In this document: piece by piece, positions 54,366 to 62,882 of the stretch | Layout of the letters: the number at the start of each line of letters is the position of its first letter | How positions within the stretch are numbered: position 1 is the first letter of the stretch | Source: Lichenicola sp965198655 | GTDB taxonomy: Bacteria > Pseudomonadota > Alphaproteobacteria > Acetobacterales > Acetobacteraceae | Reading direction: 5' to 3' | DNA: 64,000 nt | Assembly (NCBI GenBank): GCA_965198655.1 | Contig: OZ240668.1 | Coordinates: 4,092,001 to 4,156,000 of the forward strand | Notes under the pieces: generated by a model | The model's input: the letters and a program-made list of their open reading frames with translations, nothing else | Databases searched by the model: none | Told to the model about the DNA's origin: nothing | Program-made: the position numbers and the translations under genes

Positions 54366-54379
54366 TCGTCCGCACGGGT

Positions 54380-54414
54380 GAGGACACCATCGGCGGGCGA
54401 AGTGTCTCTTTTTT
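54380..54414 (+). terminator. Rho-independent terminator
   Basis: GAGGACAC (54380-54387) pairs with GTGTCTC (54402-54408) with one bulged base, followed immediately by TTTTTT (54409-54414). It is 15 bp after the WD40 stop and is the only classic stem-plus-T-run I found in the window. It insulates the following rpfF-like gene, which therefore needs its own promoter in 54415-54586. Confidence 0.75.
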
Positions 54415-54586
54415 GAGAATGCTTCGGATCTGGATGCCTGACCGGTTCGCGGTTGATTTAAGATTGCATGTCGAGTGGAACATTTCTCCAGTTTTGCGAC
54501 ACACTATGGGAGCGACGCCTTTGTCCTGAATGGTTGATCGGTAGGCCAGTCAGGCGGGCGCGCCCTTTCTAACCGAGGACGCCGAC

Positions 54587-55552
54587 ATGACCCTGACTCA
54601 ATCGAAACGAAATTTCGCCATTTCGCCCACGGCCTCGCTCATGGGCAACCGCGCCACCTCTACCGATCCGCGCCGGGTTCTCGAAGCCGGTTTCGAGAAC
54701 CTCGACATCACGCTCGACATCGAGCGCCGCACGCTTTGGTACTACATGCGTCCAGCGAACGGACTTGCCTGCTTTACCATGGAGCTGCTCAACGACATAG
54801 ATGCAATGCACGCTACGATCCGGGAGCTGCATACGACGAGCCAGCAGGCTGGCGATAAGACACTGCAATATGTCGTCGGCGCGTCGCGCATCCCAGGCAT
54901 CTATAACATGGGCGGTGATCTCGAATTGTTTGCAAGTAAGATCCGCAAGGGTGAGCGATCGGCGCTCAAGACATACGCTCACGCGTGCATCAATCTAGTC
55001 TATACAAATTCTACCGCCTACGGGCTCCCCTTGGTGACTATCGGTCTAGTGCAAGGCGACGCGCTGGGTGGTGGCTTCGAATGCGCCCTGTCCTACGACG
55101 TGATCATTGCCGAGCGGAGCGCCAAGCTCGGCCTCCCGGAGATCCTGTTCAACCTGTTCCCGGGCATGGGGGCCTACAGCTTCCTGTCGCGCAGGCTCAC
55201 TCCGGCTAAAGCAGAGAAGATGATCCTGAGCGGCCGTATCTATACCGCCGAAGAACTGTTCGAGATGGGCGTCGTCGACGTGCTGGCGGAGGATGGAGAT
55301 GGGCACTACGCTACGCAAGCCTACATCGAGCGCAATGTGCGCAAGCATAACGCGTATTCCGCGGTCTATGCAGCTCGAAAGCGAGTGAACCCCGTTACGG
55401 AACAAGAACTGCGCGACGTCGTGGATATCTGGGTCGATGCGGCCTTGAATTTGGAGGCTCCGGATCTTCGCAAGATGGAACGTCTCGCGATGGCCCAGAT
55501 CAAGCGGATGCGAGCAGTGACCGGACTTGGGAGCCAAGTCGCTGCTGAATGA
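54587..55552 (+). CDS. rpfF: DSF-type diffusible signal synthase (RpfF homologue)
   Basis: A 321-residue crotonase-fold protein matching RpfF, which makes cis-2-unsaturated fatty-acid signals from acyl-ACP by thioesterase and dehydratase action. LWYYMRPANGLACFTMELL, IYNMGGDLELFASKIRKGE, LVQGDALGGGFECALSYD and PEILFNLFPGMGAYSFLSRR are RpfF-specific. Glu165 and Glu185 fall at the two catalytic positions and keep the 20-residue spacing of Xanthomonas Glu141/Glu161. GAGGA precedes the ATG. It is convergent with an RpfC-like kinase gene, as in the rpf cluster. Codon use is noticeably less GC-rich than in the neighbours, suggesting acquisition. Other crotonases are ruled out by the FPGMGAY block. 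Confidence 0.9.
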   Translation: MTLTQSKRNFAISPTASLMGNRATSTDPRRVLEAGFENLDITLDIERRTLWYYMRPANGLACFTMELLNDIDAMHATIRELHTTSQQAGDKTLQYVVGASRIPGIYNMGGDLELFASKIRKGERSALKTYAHACINLVYTNSTAYGLPLVTIGLVQGDALGGGFECALSYDVIIAERSAKLGLPEILFNLFPGMGAYSFLSRRLTPAKAEKMILSGRIYTAEELFEMGVVDVLAEDGDGHYATQAYIERNVRKHNAYSAVYAARKRVNPVTEQELRDVVDIWVDAALNLEAPDLRKMERLAMAQIKRMRAVTGLGSQVAAE

Positions 55553-55646
55553 ACGTTGTTGCGAAAATGGAACCTGTGAGGCCGGTGACCTGGACAGCGA
55601 GGAGTCCGTTCCAGGTCGCTGGCTCTGGCTAGAGATGGAAGAATTG

Positions 55647-58145
55647 TCACTGTCTGGCACGATCGCGCATTGGGATCTCGTTCTCGACACGGTCGATCGC
55701 CATCCTGATCTGCTCGGCAAGCGATGTCCCATCCCGAACAAGGGAGACTGCCGACAGAGTCCGGCATTGGCCGCACAGGTCGTGGATGAGATTGGCCCCC
55801 ACGTTGGCCGCAGCACTCCGCAGCGCGTGCGCCCCGTTGCGGAACGACAGCATGTCGTCGGCTGCCGCTGCCTGCCTGATCTGTATTCCAAGAGCGCGCG
55901 CCTCGACGATGAAGCCTTCCAGGAGGTCAGCCGCGAAGTCGCGGCCACCCAGGAGCTCAAGCTCGGCCATCACCTGGAGGTCGAGCGGCGCCCGGTTGGA
56001 CGAGAACTGCGGATGCGACCGGATGTCGTAGACGGTCGACGCCGACGGTGCGGCGTTACCCGCATGGGCGACGAAGCCCTGGATCCGTGCGATCAGGTCG
56101 GCCGGGGTGAACGGCTTGGTGATGCAGGCGACCATGCCGGCCTCCAGGCAGCGATCCGCGGTTTCCTGCGTCGCGTCCGCGGTCAGGGCCACCAACGGGA
56201 CGGCCTTCTGCCCGAGCGACAGGAAGGCGTATTCCTGGGCCGCTTCCAGCCCGCCCATGACCGGCATGTTGAGATCGAGCAACGCCAGGTCGAACCGTTG
56301 TTCGGTCAGCGCGATCACCGCATCCTCGCCGTTCCGGACCAGGTGCGTGCTGTGGCCAGCCCGTTGCAGGATCTTCTCGACCAGCTTCTGGTTGGTCAGG
56401 TTGTCGTCGGCGACAAGAATGTGCAGGCTGGACGATCCCGGCGCGACCGGTACCTCCGACGCAGGATTGGGCGGCGCGACCGGCACGACGCAGCGCTGCA
56501 CAGCCGCACGCAGGTCGTCCGGGCCGCAATCGCTGCCGACCATGCTCGTGACCGCGCGACTCAGTTGGCTGGCTTCGCCCGGGTCGACCTTGCCGGAGAT
56601 GAGTAGGCGCGGAAGGTCGCCGCTACGATCAAGCTCGGCCACCAAGGGAAGCAGAGCGTCCCGCGCCTCGCGCGTCGGACAATCAAGAACCAGCAAGGTG
56701 CCGGATGCATCGGGGAAGACGGAGTTCACGTAGGACGGCAAGCTTGCGGGATCCGTTATCACGATCAGCGACGTACACAGCTCGCGGAGATACGTGTCCA
56801 TCGCAGGATCTTCAACCTGTTCCCGGAAAAACACGATCCTCGGGACGATCGTCTCTTTTTTGATCTCCTCTACGCCAAACGCCGTGGGACAATCGAACTC
56901 AACCGAGAACGTGCTGCCCTGGCCCGGCACGCTGGTGACGTCGATGGTGCCGCCCAGCAACGCGACCAGGCGCCGCACTGTCGCAAGGCCCAGCCCGGTG
57001 CCTCCGAAGCGATCAATGATGGTGCCGTCGGCCTGTGTGAAGCTTTCAAAGATCCGACCCAACGCGTTCTCGCTTATGCCGATTCCGGTGTCGGTTATCT
57101 CGATCCTGAGACGGACTCGGTAGCTTGCCCCGGAGCGTGCGGTTACGACGATCCTGACGCCGCCGGCTTCCGTGAACTTGAGCGCGTTGCTGAGGAGATT
57201 CACCAGGATCTCGTGCAGGTGTCGGGGATCGCTCTGCACCAGCCGCGGCACGTCGGGCGCTATGTGTACGAACAGCTCGATGCCCTTGGCCCGAGCTTGT
57301 GGTGCCAGCAGGTGCCGCAACTTCAACACAACGTCACCGACGCTCACGGCCGACACCCGAACCGGCATCTGGTTCGCCTCGAGCTGGCTGAAGTCCAGGA
57401 TGCTCGACACCAGCGACATCAGGATGTCCGAGCCGATCCGCAGTTGGTGCGTGAGCTCGCGCTGCTCCTTGTCCAGCGGGCTGTCCTCAAGCAGGCCTAG
57501 GCTGCCCAGGATCGCGTTCAGCGGCGTGCGTACGCTATGGCTGACGCTGGCCAGGAACATGCTCTTGGCCTGATCGGCCGCCTCCGCCTCGCGGCGTGCG
57601 GCGGAAAGCTTGGCGATCAGCGTGGCACCATAGCCTGGCACGATGATCAGGCCGACCATCAGTCCGAACCAAAGGTAGTGCTGGTGCAGCCAGAACGGCG
57701 TGGTGCGGCAGACGATGCCGAAGCCGACGAGTGCTGCGATCATCGCGGCGAACAGGAAGCGCAGCCCGAACCTGAAGCCGTTGCCCAGTATGACCCAGAG
57801 GTAGATCGGGTAGAGCACGGACGTGGCGGCGCCGCCAGCATGCATCTCCAGCGAAAGCATGGCGAAGTCGGCGAACAGAGCAATGGCAGCCCGGTCCATG
57901 ACGGGATGTGGCGCGCGCCAGATGTGCAGGAGGAGGCCCACCGAGAACAGAAAATAGAAGGCGATATAGATCAATTCGAGTTGCAGTGCCGGTGCATGGA
58001 CGGCAATCATGTACGCGCCGCCGACCACGCTAAACGCGAACCGGTTCCAGCTCATCTCGATTTCGGAACGTTGCGCCACCAAATCAGTTCCGGGGGCTTG
58101 TCGCTGACCTGTCTTGGATGGATCAGGCAACGGTGGAGTCCTCAT
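55647..58145 (-). CDS. rpfC: RpfC-like hybrid sensor histidine kinase
   Basis: An 832-residue hybrid kinase. Residues about 35-175 contain five or six membrane helices with short loops, the kind of input domain RpfC uses to sense DSF. Then HisKA with His203 (VSHSVRTPLNAILG), HATPase (NLLSNALKF, TDTGIGI, FGGTGLGLATV), a degenerate receiver-like stretch (about 435-550), a receiver with Asp624 (LALLDLNMPVMGG, ending ITKPF), and an HPt domain with His773 (GAHALRSAAANVGA). The order matches RpfC. The ATG overlaps the stop of the upstream regulator gene by 23 bases. ATG 58055, just before the first helix, is a possible start. Convergent with rpfF, 94 bp apart. Confidence 0.85.
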   Translation of the reverse strand: MRTPPLPDPSKTGQRQAPGTDLVAQRSEIEMSWNRFAFSVVGGAYMIAVHAPALQLELIYIAFYFLFSVGLLLHIWRAPHPVMDRAAIALFADFAMLSLEMHAGGAATSVLYPIYLWVILGNGFRFGLRFLFAAMIAALVGFGIVCRTTPFWLHQHYLWFGLMVGLIIVPGYGATLIAKLSAARREAEAADQAKSMFLASVSHSVRTPLNAILGSLGLLEDSPLDKEQRELTHQLRIGSDILMSLVSSILDFSQLEANQMPVRVSAVSVGDVVLKLRHLLAPQARAKGIELFVHIAPDVPRLVQSDPRHLHEILVNLLSNALKFTEAGGVRIVVTARSGASYRVRLRIEITDTGIGISENALGRIFESFTQADGTIIDRFGGTGLGLATVRRLVALLGGTIDVTSVPGQGSTFSVEFDCPTAFGVEEIKKETIVPRIVFFREQVEDPAMDTYLRELCTSLIVITDPASLPSYVNSVFPDASGTLLVLDCPTREARDALLPLVAELDRSGDLPRLLISGKVDPGEASQLSRAVTSMVGSDCGPDDLRAAVQRCVVPVAPPNPASEVPVAPGSSSLHILVADDNLTNQKLVEKILQRAGHSTHLVRNGEDAVIALTEQRFDLALLDLNMPVMGGLEAAQEYAFLSLGQKAVPLVALTADATQETADRCLEAGMVACITKPFTPADLIARIQGFVAHAGNAAPSASTVYDIRSHPQFSSNRAPLDLQVMAELELLGGRDFAADLLEGFIVEARALGIQIRQAAAADDMLSFRNGAHALRSAAANVGANLIHDLCGQCRTLSAVSLVRDGTSLAEQIRMAIDRVENEIPMRDRARQ

Positions 58146-60402
58146 CGCGAAGCAGCGCCAGCATCGCCTCGATCGGCAGCGGACGGCTGAAATAGAAGCC
58201 CTGGATCTCGTCGCAGCCTTCGCCGGACAGGTGGGTCAACTGCTCCACCGTTTCCACGCCCTCGGCCACCACCGCCATCTGCAGCCCGTGCGCCAGGCTG
58301 ATGATGGCGCGCACGATGGCGGCGTCGTTGGGGTCGGTCCGGAGGTTGCGCACGAAGGACTGGTCGATCTTGATCCGGTCCACGGGGAAGCTCTTGACGT
58401 GGCTGAGGAAGGAATAGCCGACCCCGAAATCGTCGATGGCGACCTGGACCCCGAGCTGGCGCAGCTCCCGCAGCACGCCGGCCGCCGCGTCGAGGTCCTC
58501 GACCAGCTCGCGCTCGGTGAGCTCCAGCTCTAGCAGCGACGGGTCCAGCCCGGTCCGGTCGAGCATCTCGGTGATCATCTGGCGCGTCTTCTCGGTGCCG
58601 ATCCTGACCGGCGACAGGTTCACGCCCACCCTGATCCGCAGGGCGATGTCCTTCTGCCAGAGCGCTGCGTCGGTGCATGCTCGGCCGAGCACCCAGGTGT
58701 CGATGTCGCCGGACAGGCCGCCCTCCTCGACCGCCGGCAGGAACTCGCCCGGCAGCAGCAGGCCGTGGACCGGGTGGTTCCAGCGCAGCAGCGCCTCCAC
58801 GCCTGCGATCCGCCCGGTGCGCAGGTTCATCTGCGGCTGGTAGTGCAGCACGAACTCGTCGTGTCGCAGCGCCTGGCGCAGTTCCTGCCGCATGCGCAGG
58901 TCACGGCTGACCCGCTCGTTCATGTCGGCCTCGAAGAAGCGGTAGCTGTTCCGCCCTTCCATCTTGGCCCGATACATTGCCCGGTCGGCGTTGCGCAGCA
59001 GCGCCTCGGCGTCGGTGCCGTCCGCGGGGGCAAGGGTGATGCCGATGCTGCCGCTGACCGAGATCTCCTGGCCGCCATGCAGCGTCGGTCGGCCGATCTG
59101 TGCGATGATCCGCTCCGCCATGGCGGACGCCTCGTCGCGATGCGAGATCTGCGTCTGCAGGATCGCGAACTCGTCGCCGCCGATGCGGGCCACGGTGTCG
59201 TGCTTGGCCACGCAGGACAGCAGGTGGCCCGCCACCGTCTTGAGCAGCAGGTCGCCCAGGTGGTGGCCCATCTGGTCGTTCACCTCCTTGAAGCGATCGA
59301 GGTCGAGGAAGTGCAGCGCCAGCAGGCTGTTGGCGCGGCCGTTGCGCACCAGCCGATGCTGGAGGCGCTCGCGCAGCAGCAGCCGGTTCGGCAGGTCGGT
59401 AAGACCGTCATGGCTGGCGACGTGCTGGAGATGCTGCTCGGCGCGCTTGCGGTCGGTGATGTCGAGCGAGGTGGTCAGCACGCTGCCGATCTGGCCAGAG
59501 CCGTCGTGCAGCGGCGACTTGGTGGTCAGCAGGATGCGACGCTGGCCGTCCTGGTCGGTCACCTCCTGCTCGAACGCCGACAGCGCCCTGCCGCTGCGGA
59601 ACACCAACTGGTCCAGCGAGCGGCTGCGCTGCTGGTAATCGGGGCCGAACACCAGCAGGGACTGCGGCGCCGCCGACTGCCAGGACGGCTCCGGCGCCAG
59701 ATCGTCGGGCAGGGCGCCGCCGCTGGTGCGGTCGGACGATTGGCCGACGCCGGAGGCGCTGGTGAGGGCGAGCTGGGACGCGTTGACGAACACGACTTGG
59801 CCGTCCCGTCTGGTGGCGCTGATGAAGGCCGGCACCGTGTCGATCACCTGTGCCAACGCCTCGCGGCTGTCGCGAAGCAGCTTCTCGCGCGACAGCTCGC
59901 TGTCCTGCAGCTCGCGCTCCAGCGTGCGGGCCCGGGTCTGGATGATCCGGTGCTGGCGGTGCATGCGCAGCAGGTTGCGGCCGCGGGTGACGAACTCGGC
60001 GTGGTCGACCGGGCTTTGCAGGAAGTCCGTGGCGCCCGCTTCCAGCGCCTGCAGCCGATAGGACCGGTCGTCATAGGCGGTGATCACCACCACCGGCACG
60101 TCGAGGCAGCCGGGCATGGTCCGGAATTGCCGGGTGAACGCGGCGCCGTCGAGATGGGGCATCTTGAAGTCGGTGATGACCAGGTCGGTATCGTTCCGGC
60201 CGAGCCAGTCCAGTGCGGAGCGCGGATCGTCGAAGGTGACCACCTCCGCCCCGTCCTCGAGCGAGGCGGCCAGGCGCGCGTAGATGTTCCTGTTCGTCAG
60301 GCGGTCGTCGAGGATGGCGATCAAGGGCATGTCGTATGGTGTGTCTCGAACTGGGCGGCAGAACGCGACGGCCTGCGAGCCGGACTGCGCTGCGGCAGCC
60401 AT
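58123..60402 (-). CDS. Response regulator with PAS-GGDEF-EAL output (cyclic-di-GMP enzyme)
   Basis: A 759-residue protein from ATG 60402 (AGGA upstream). MPLIAILDDRLTNRN opens a receiver whose phospho-acceptor is the Asp in DLVITDFKMPHLDG (residue 78). A helical linker and PAS domain (about 180-320) follow. The GGDEF domain has an intact GGDEF (408-412), but the inhibitory-site RxxD reads AKHD. The EAL domain has VEALLRW, NLSPVRI, ELTEREL, IDDFGVGYS, KIDQSFV and AEGVET, all catalytic residues kept. It can in principle make and degrade cyclic-di-GMP. It occupies the place of RpfG in an otherwise rpf-like cluster and is cotranscribed with the RpfC-like kinase, so it is the likely receiver of that kinase's phosphate. 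ATG 60330 and GTG 60423 are other starts. Confidence 0.9.
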   Translation of the reverse strand: MAAAAQSGSQAVAFCRPVRDTPYDMPLIAILDDRLTNRNIYARLAASLEDGAEVVTFDDPRSALDWLGRNDTDLVITDFKMPHLDGAAFTRQFRTMPGCLDVPVVVITAYDDRSYRLQALEAGATDFLQSPVDHAEFVTRGRNLLRMHRQHRIIQTRARTLERELQDSELSREKLLRDSREALAQVIDTVPAFISATRRDGQVVFVNASQLALTSASGVGQSSDRTSGGALPDDLAPEPSWQSAAPQSLLVFGPDYQQRSRSLDQLVFRSGRALSAFEQEVTDQDGQRRILLTTKSPLHDGSGQIGSVLTTSLDITDRKRAEQHLQHVASHDGLTDLPNRLLLRERLQHRLVRNGRANSLLALHFLDLDRFKEVNDQMGHHLGDLLLKTVAGHLLSCVAKHDTVARIGGDEFAILQTQISHRDEASAMAERIIAQIGRPTLHGGQEISVSGSIGITLAPADGTDAEALLRNADRAMYRAKMEGRNSYRFFEADMNERVSRDLRMRQELRQALRHDEFVLHYQPQMNLRTGRIAGVEALLRWNHPVHGLLLPGEFLPAVEEGGLSGDIDTWVLGRACTDAALWQKDIALRIRVGVNLSPVRIGTEKTRQMITEMLDRTGLDPSLLELELTERELVEDLDAAAGVLRELRQLGVQVAIDDFGVGYSFLSHVKSFPVDRIKIDQSFVRNLRTDPNDAAIVRAIISLAHGLQMAVVAEGVETVEQLTHLSGEGCDEIQGFYFSRPLPIEAMLALLRDEDSTVA

Positions 60403-60551
60403 GCTATCCCGTCCTACGTCCACGGCCCATCGCTTTCACGCCGGGCGGTTTTCGGCCATCCTAGTGTCGTTCACTATACGTTCTTGCATGGCTGGCCGGA
60501 AGCCTCCAGGATGCCGCGTCAACGGGACGCAGCGCAGTCGGAAGGACCGGC

Positions 60552-61655
60552 ATGTCCGATCAGCGAGGGATGGAGGGCGGCCAGGCGGTCCGCAAAGGAA
60601 GGGGGGTGTCCGGCAACTGCTGCGGCAACCGCTTCGATCCGGTCCTGGTGCAGCCGTTCGACGATGGCTGGGACAGCATCGCCGCCGAGCAGGAGGTGCC
60701 GCCGCCGGTGCCGACCGCGTTGACGCCTGATCGCAGCCGGAGCGCGATCTCGCGCAACACGAGTCCCGACCTCGGCTTCGACCGCGCGGTCAACCCGTAT
60801 CGCGGCTGCGAGCATGGCTGCGTCTACTGCTATGCGCGGCCGAGCCACGCCTATCTCGGCTACTCGCCGGGTCTCGATTTCGAGACCAGGCTCACCTTCA
60901 AGCCGGAGATCGCGCGGCTGCTGGAGCACGAGTTGCGCCGGCCCGGCTACGTCGTGCGTCCGATCGCGCTCGGTTCCAACACCGATCCCTACCAGCCGGC
61001 GGACCGCGCCCTGGCCCTGACCCGGCAGGTGCTGGAGGTGCTGGAGCGTTACGGCCATCCGGTCAGCATCGTCACCAAGGGCAGCCTCATCCTGCGCGAC
61101 CTGGACATCCTGGTGCGGATGGCGGAGCGCGGGCTGGTGCGCGCGTGGGTGTCGGTCACCACGCTCGATGCGGAGCTGGCCCGCCGGATGGAGCCGCGCG
61201 CGGCGACGCCGCAGCGGCGGCTGGCGACGATACGGGGGCTGGCGGAGGCCGGCATCCCGACCGGCGTGCTGGCGGCCCCGATGATCCCCGGCCTGAACGA
61301 TTGCGAGCTGGAACGAATCCTGGCCGCCGCCGCCGCGGCCGGAGCGCGCAGCGCCGGCTGCACGCTGCTGCGCCTGCCCGGGGAACTCGGGCCGATGTTC
61401 GAGACGTGGCTGCGTCAGCATTATCCCCGGGCGGCGCCACGCGTGCTGACGCTCATACGCGAGACCCGTGACGGACACCTGAACGACAGCCGCTTCGGCA
61501 CCCGCTTCAGTGGCAAGGGGCCGTATGCCGAGCTGCTGGCGCAGCGATACGCGGTGGCGATCCGCAAGCATGGGCTGACGGAACATGCGACGCTGGATAC
61601 GCGGCAGTTCGCGGCACCGTCGCAGGGACCGGCAGGCCAGCTCGCCTTGTTCTGA
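60552..61655 (+). CDS. PA0069-family radical SAM protein
   Basis: A 367-residue radical SAM enzyme. NPYRGCEHGCVYCYARP has the C-x3-C-x2-C cluster ligands, preceded by ISRNTSPDLGFDRAVNPY, and followed by LGSNTDPYQPADRALALTR and KGSLILRDLDIL, matching the PA0069/Rv2578c group (SplB-like core). The reaction is not established for this group. Homology to DNA photoproduct lyase is limited to the core. The gene is divergent from the GGDEF-EAL gene with about 150 bp between and ends just before repeat copy E. Confidence 0.9.
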   Translation: MSDQRGMEGGQAVRKGRGVSGNCCGNRFDPVLVQPFDDGWDSIAAEQEVPPPVPTALTPDRSRSAISRNTSPDLGFDRAVNPYRGCEHGCVYCYARPSHAYLGYSPGLDFETRLTFKPEIARLLEHELRRPGYVVRPIALGSNTDPYQPADRALALTRQVLEVLERYGHPVSIVTKGSLILRDLDILVRMAERGLVRAWVSVTTLDAELARRMEPRAATPQRRLATIRGLAEAGIPTGVLAAPMIPGLNDCELERILAAAAAAGARSAGCTLLRLPGELGPMFETWLRQHYPRAAPRVLTLIRETRDGHLNDSRFGTRFSGKGPYAELLAQRYAVAIRKHGLTEHATLDTRQFAAPSQGPAGQLALF

Positions 61656-61667
61656 ATGACGCTCGCG

Positions 61668-61790
61668 AAGGCCAGGGGCTTTGCCCCTGGACCCCATGAA
61701 GGGCAGAGCCCTTCAAACCCATTTTCTAAATAATAGGGGTTTGGGGCCTCCGGCCCCAACGGGTCCAGGGCAGAGCCCTGGCCTTGCTTC
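61668..61790. repeat. Four-hairpin dispersed repeat, copy E
   Basis: Orientation of B and D: GAAGGCCAGGGGC at the left, CCCTGGCCTTGC at the right, all four stems intact (CCAGGGGC/GCCCCTGG, GAAGGGC/GCCCTTC, GGGGCC/GGCCCC, CCAGGGC/GCCCTGG) with an AT-rich centre TTTTCTAAATAATA. It fills the space between the radical SAM stop and the convergent CDF transporter stop. Confidence 0.9.
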
Positions 61791-61805
61791 CTTAGCCGAA
61801 CAGCC

Positions 61806-62768
61806 TCAGACCACCTGCGCCGGAGCCAGCCGGCACGTCTCCCCGTCCTCCCCGGTCTCGACCTGGAAGGTGGCGTGGCCGATGCCGTAGAGCCGCTCCA
61901 GGGTGGCGGCGGCGGCGCGCAGCATGGCGTCGTCCGGCGGCAGGCCGGGCCGGACCAGGTGCGCGGTCAGCGCGGTCTCGGTGGTGCTCATGCCCCAGAT
62001 GTGCAGGTCGTGCAGGTCCGACACGCCGGGCAGTGCGCGCAGGGTGCGCTCCACCGCGGCGGGGTCGATCCCCGCCGGCACCCCGTCCAGCGCCAGCGCC
62101 ACCGACTGGCGCAGCAGCGACCAGGTGCCGGCGACGATGACGGCGGCGACCAGCAGGCTCGCCGCCGGGTCGATCCGTTGCCAGCCGGTCAGCACGATCA
62201 GCAGCCCGGCCGCCACCACGGCGCAGGCGGTCAGCGCGTCGGCGGCCATGTGCAGGAAGGCGCCGCGCAGGTTGAGGTCGTGCTTCGCCCCGGACATGAA
62301 GAGCAGGGCGGTCGTGCCGTTCACGGCGATGCCGATCGCGGCCACGATCATCACGGTGGGACCGGACACCGGCGCCGGCTCGAACAGCCGCCGGATCGCC
62401 TCGGCGGCGATCCCGCCGGTCACCACCAGCAGCAGGATGGCGTTGAACAGCGCCGACAGGATCGAAGAGCGGCGCAGCCCGTAGGTGTAGCGGCCACTGG
62501 GCCGGCGGCGGCCGAGCCGGGTGGCGAGCCAGGCGGCGCCGAGGCCGAGCACGTCGCCGAGGTTGTGCCCCGCGTCGGCCAGCAGGGCGAGCGAGCCGGC
62601 CAGGGCGCCATAGATCGCCTCGCCCGCGACGTAGGAAAGGTTGAGCGCGATGCCGACCGCAAAGGCGGTGCCGAAGCTCGCCGGCGCATGGACGTGGCCG
62701 CCATGGCCGTGGGCGTGTCCCTGTCCGTGCGCGTGGTCCGCCTCGTGGTGGTGCGCATGGTCGTGCAT
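61806..62768 (-). CDS. Cation diffusion facilitator (CDF) metal exporter
   Basis: A 320-residue CDF antiporter. A His-rich cytosolic head (HDHAHHHEADHAHGQGHAH) precedes six membrane helices. LLADAGHNLGDVLGLGAAWL supplies the helix-2 His-x3-Asp site and HMAADALTACAVV the helix-5 site. A C-terminal metallochaperone-like domain (LRALPGVSDLHDLHIWGM) ends it. The H/D with A/D pairs indicate zinc or cobalt/zinc (CzcD/ZitB type). The ATG at 62768 follows GGGAG. The long open extension upstream overlaps the divergent dehydrogenase and is not coding. Confidence 0.93.
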   Translation of the reverse strand: MHDHAHHHEADHAHGQGHAHGHGGHVHAPASFGTAFAVGIALNLSYVAGEAIYGALAGSLALLADAGHNLGDVLGLGAAWLATRLGRRRPSGRYTYGLRRSSILSALFNAILLLVVTGGIAAEAIRRLFEPAPVSGPTVMIVAAIGIAVNGTTALLFMSGAKHDLNLRGAFLHMAADALTACAVVAAGLLIVLTGWQRIDPAASLLVAAVIVAGTWSLLRQSVALALDGVPAGIDPAAVERTLRALPGVSDLHDLHIWGMSTTETALTAHLVRPGLPPDDAMLRAAAATLERLYGIGHATFQVETGEDGETCRLAPAQVV

Positions 62769-62882
62769 CGTCGTCGGCTCCCGGTCCCGGCCCGCGCTTG
62801 CAAGCCTCCGATGGTAGGGCGATATCGAGCCGGACGTCACCGGCGGTCCATGCAAGGGTCCGTCCCCGCAGGGTTCACCCGC

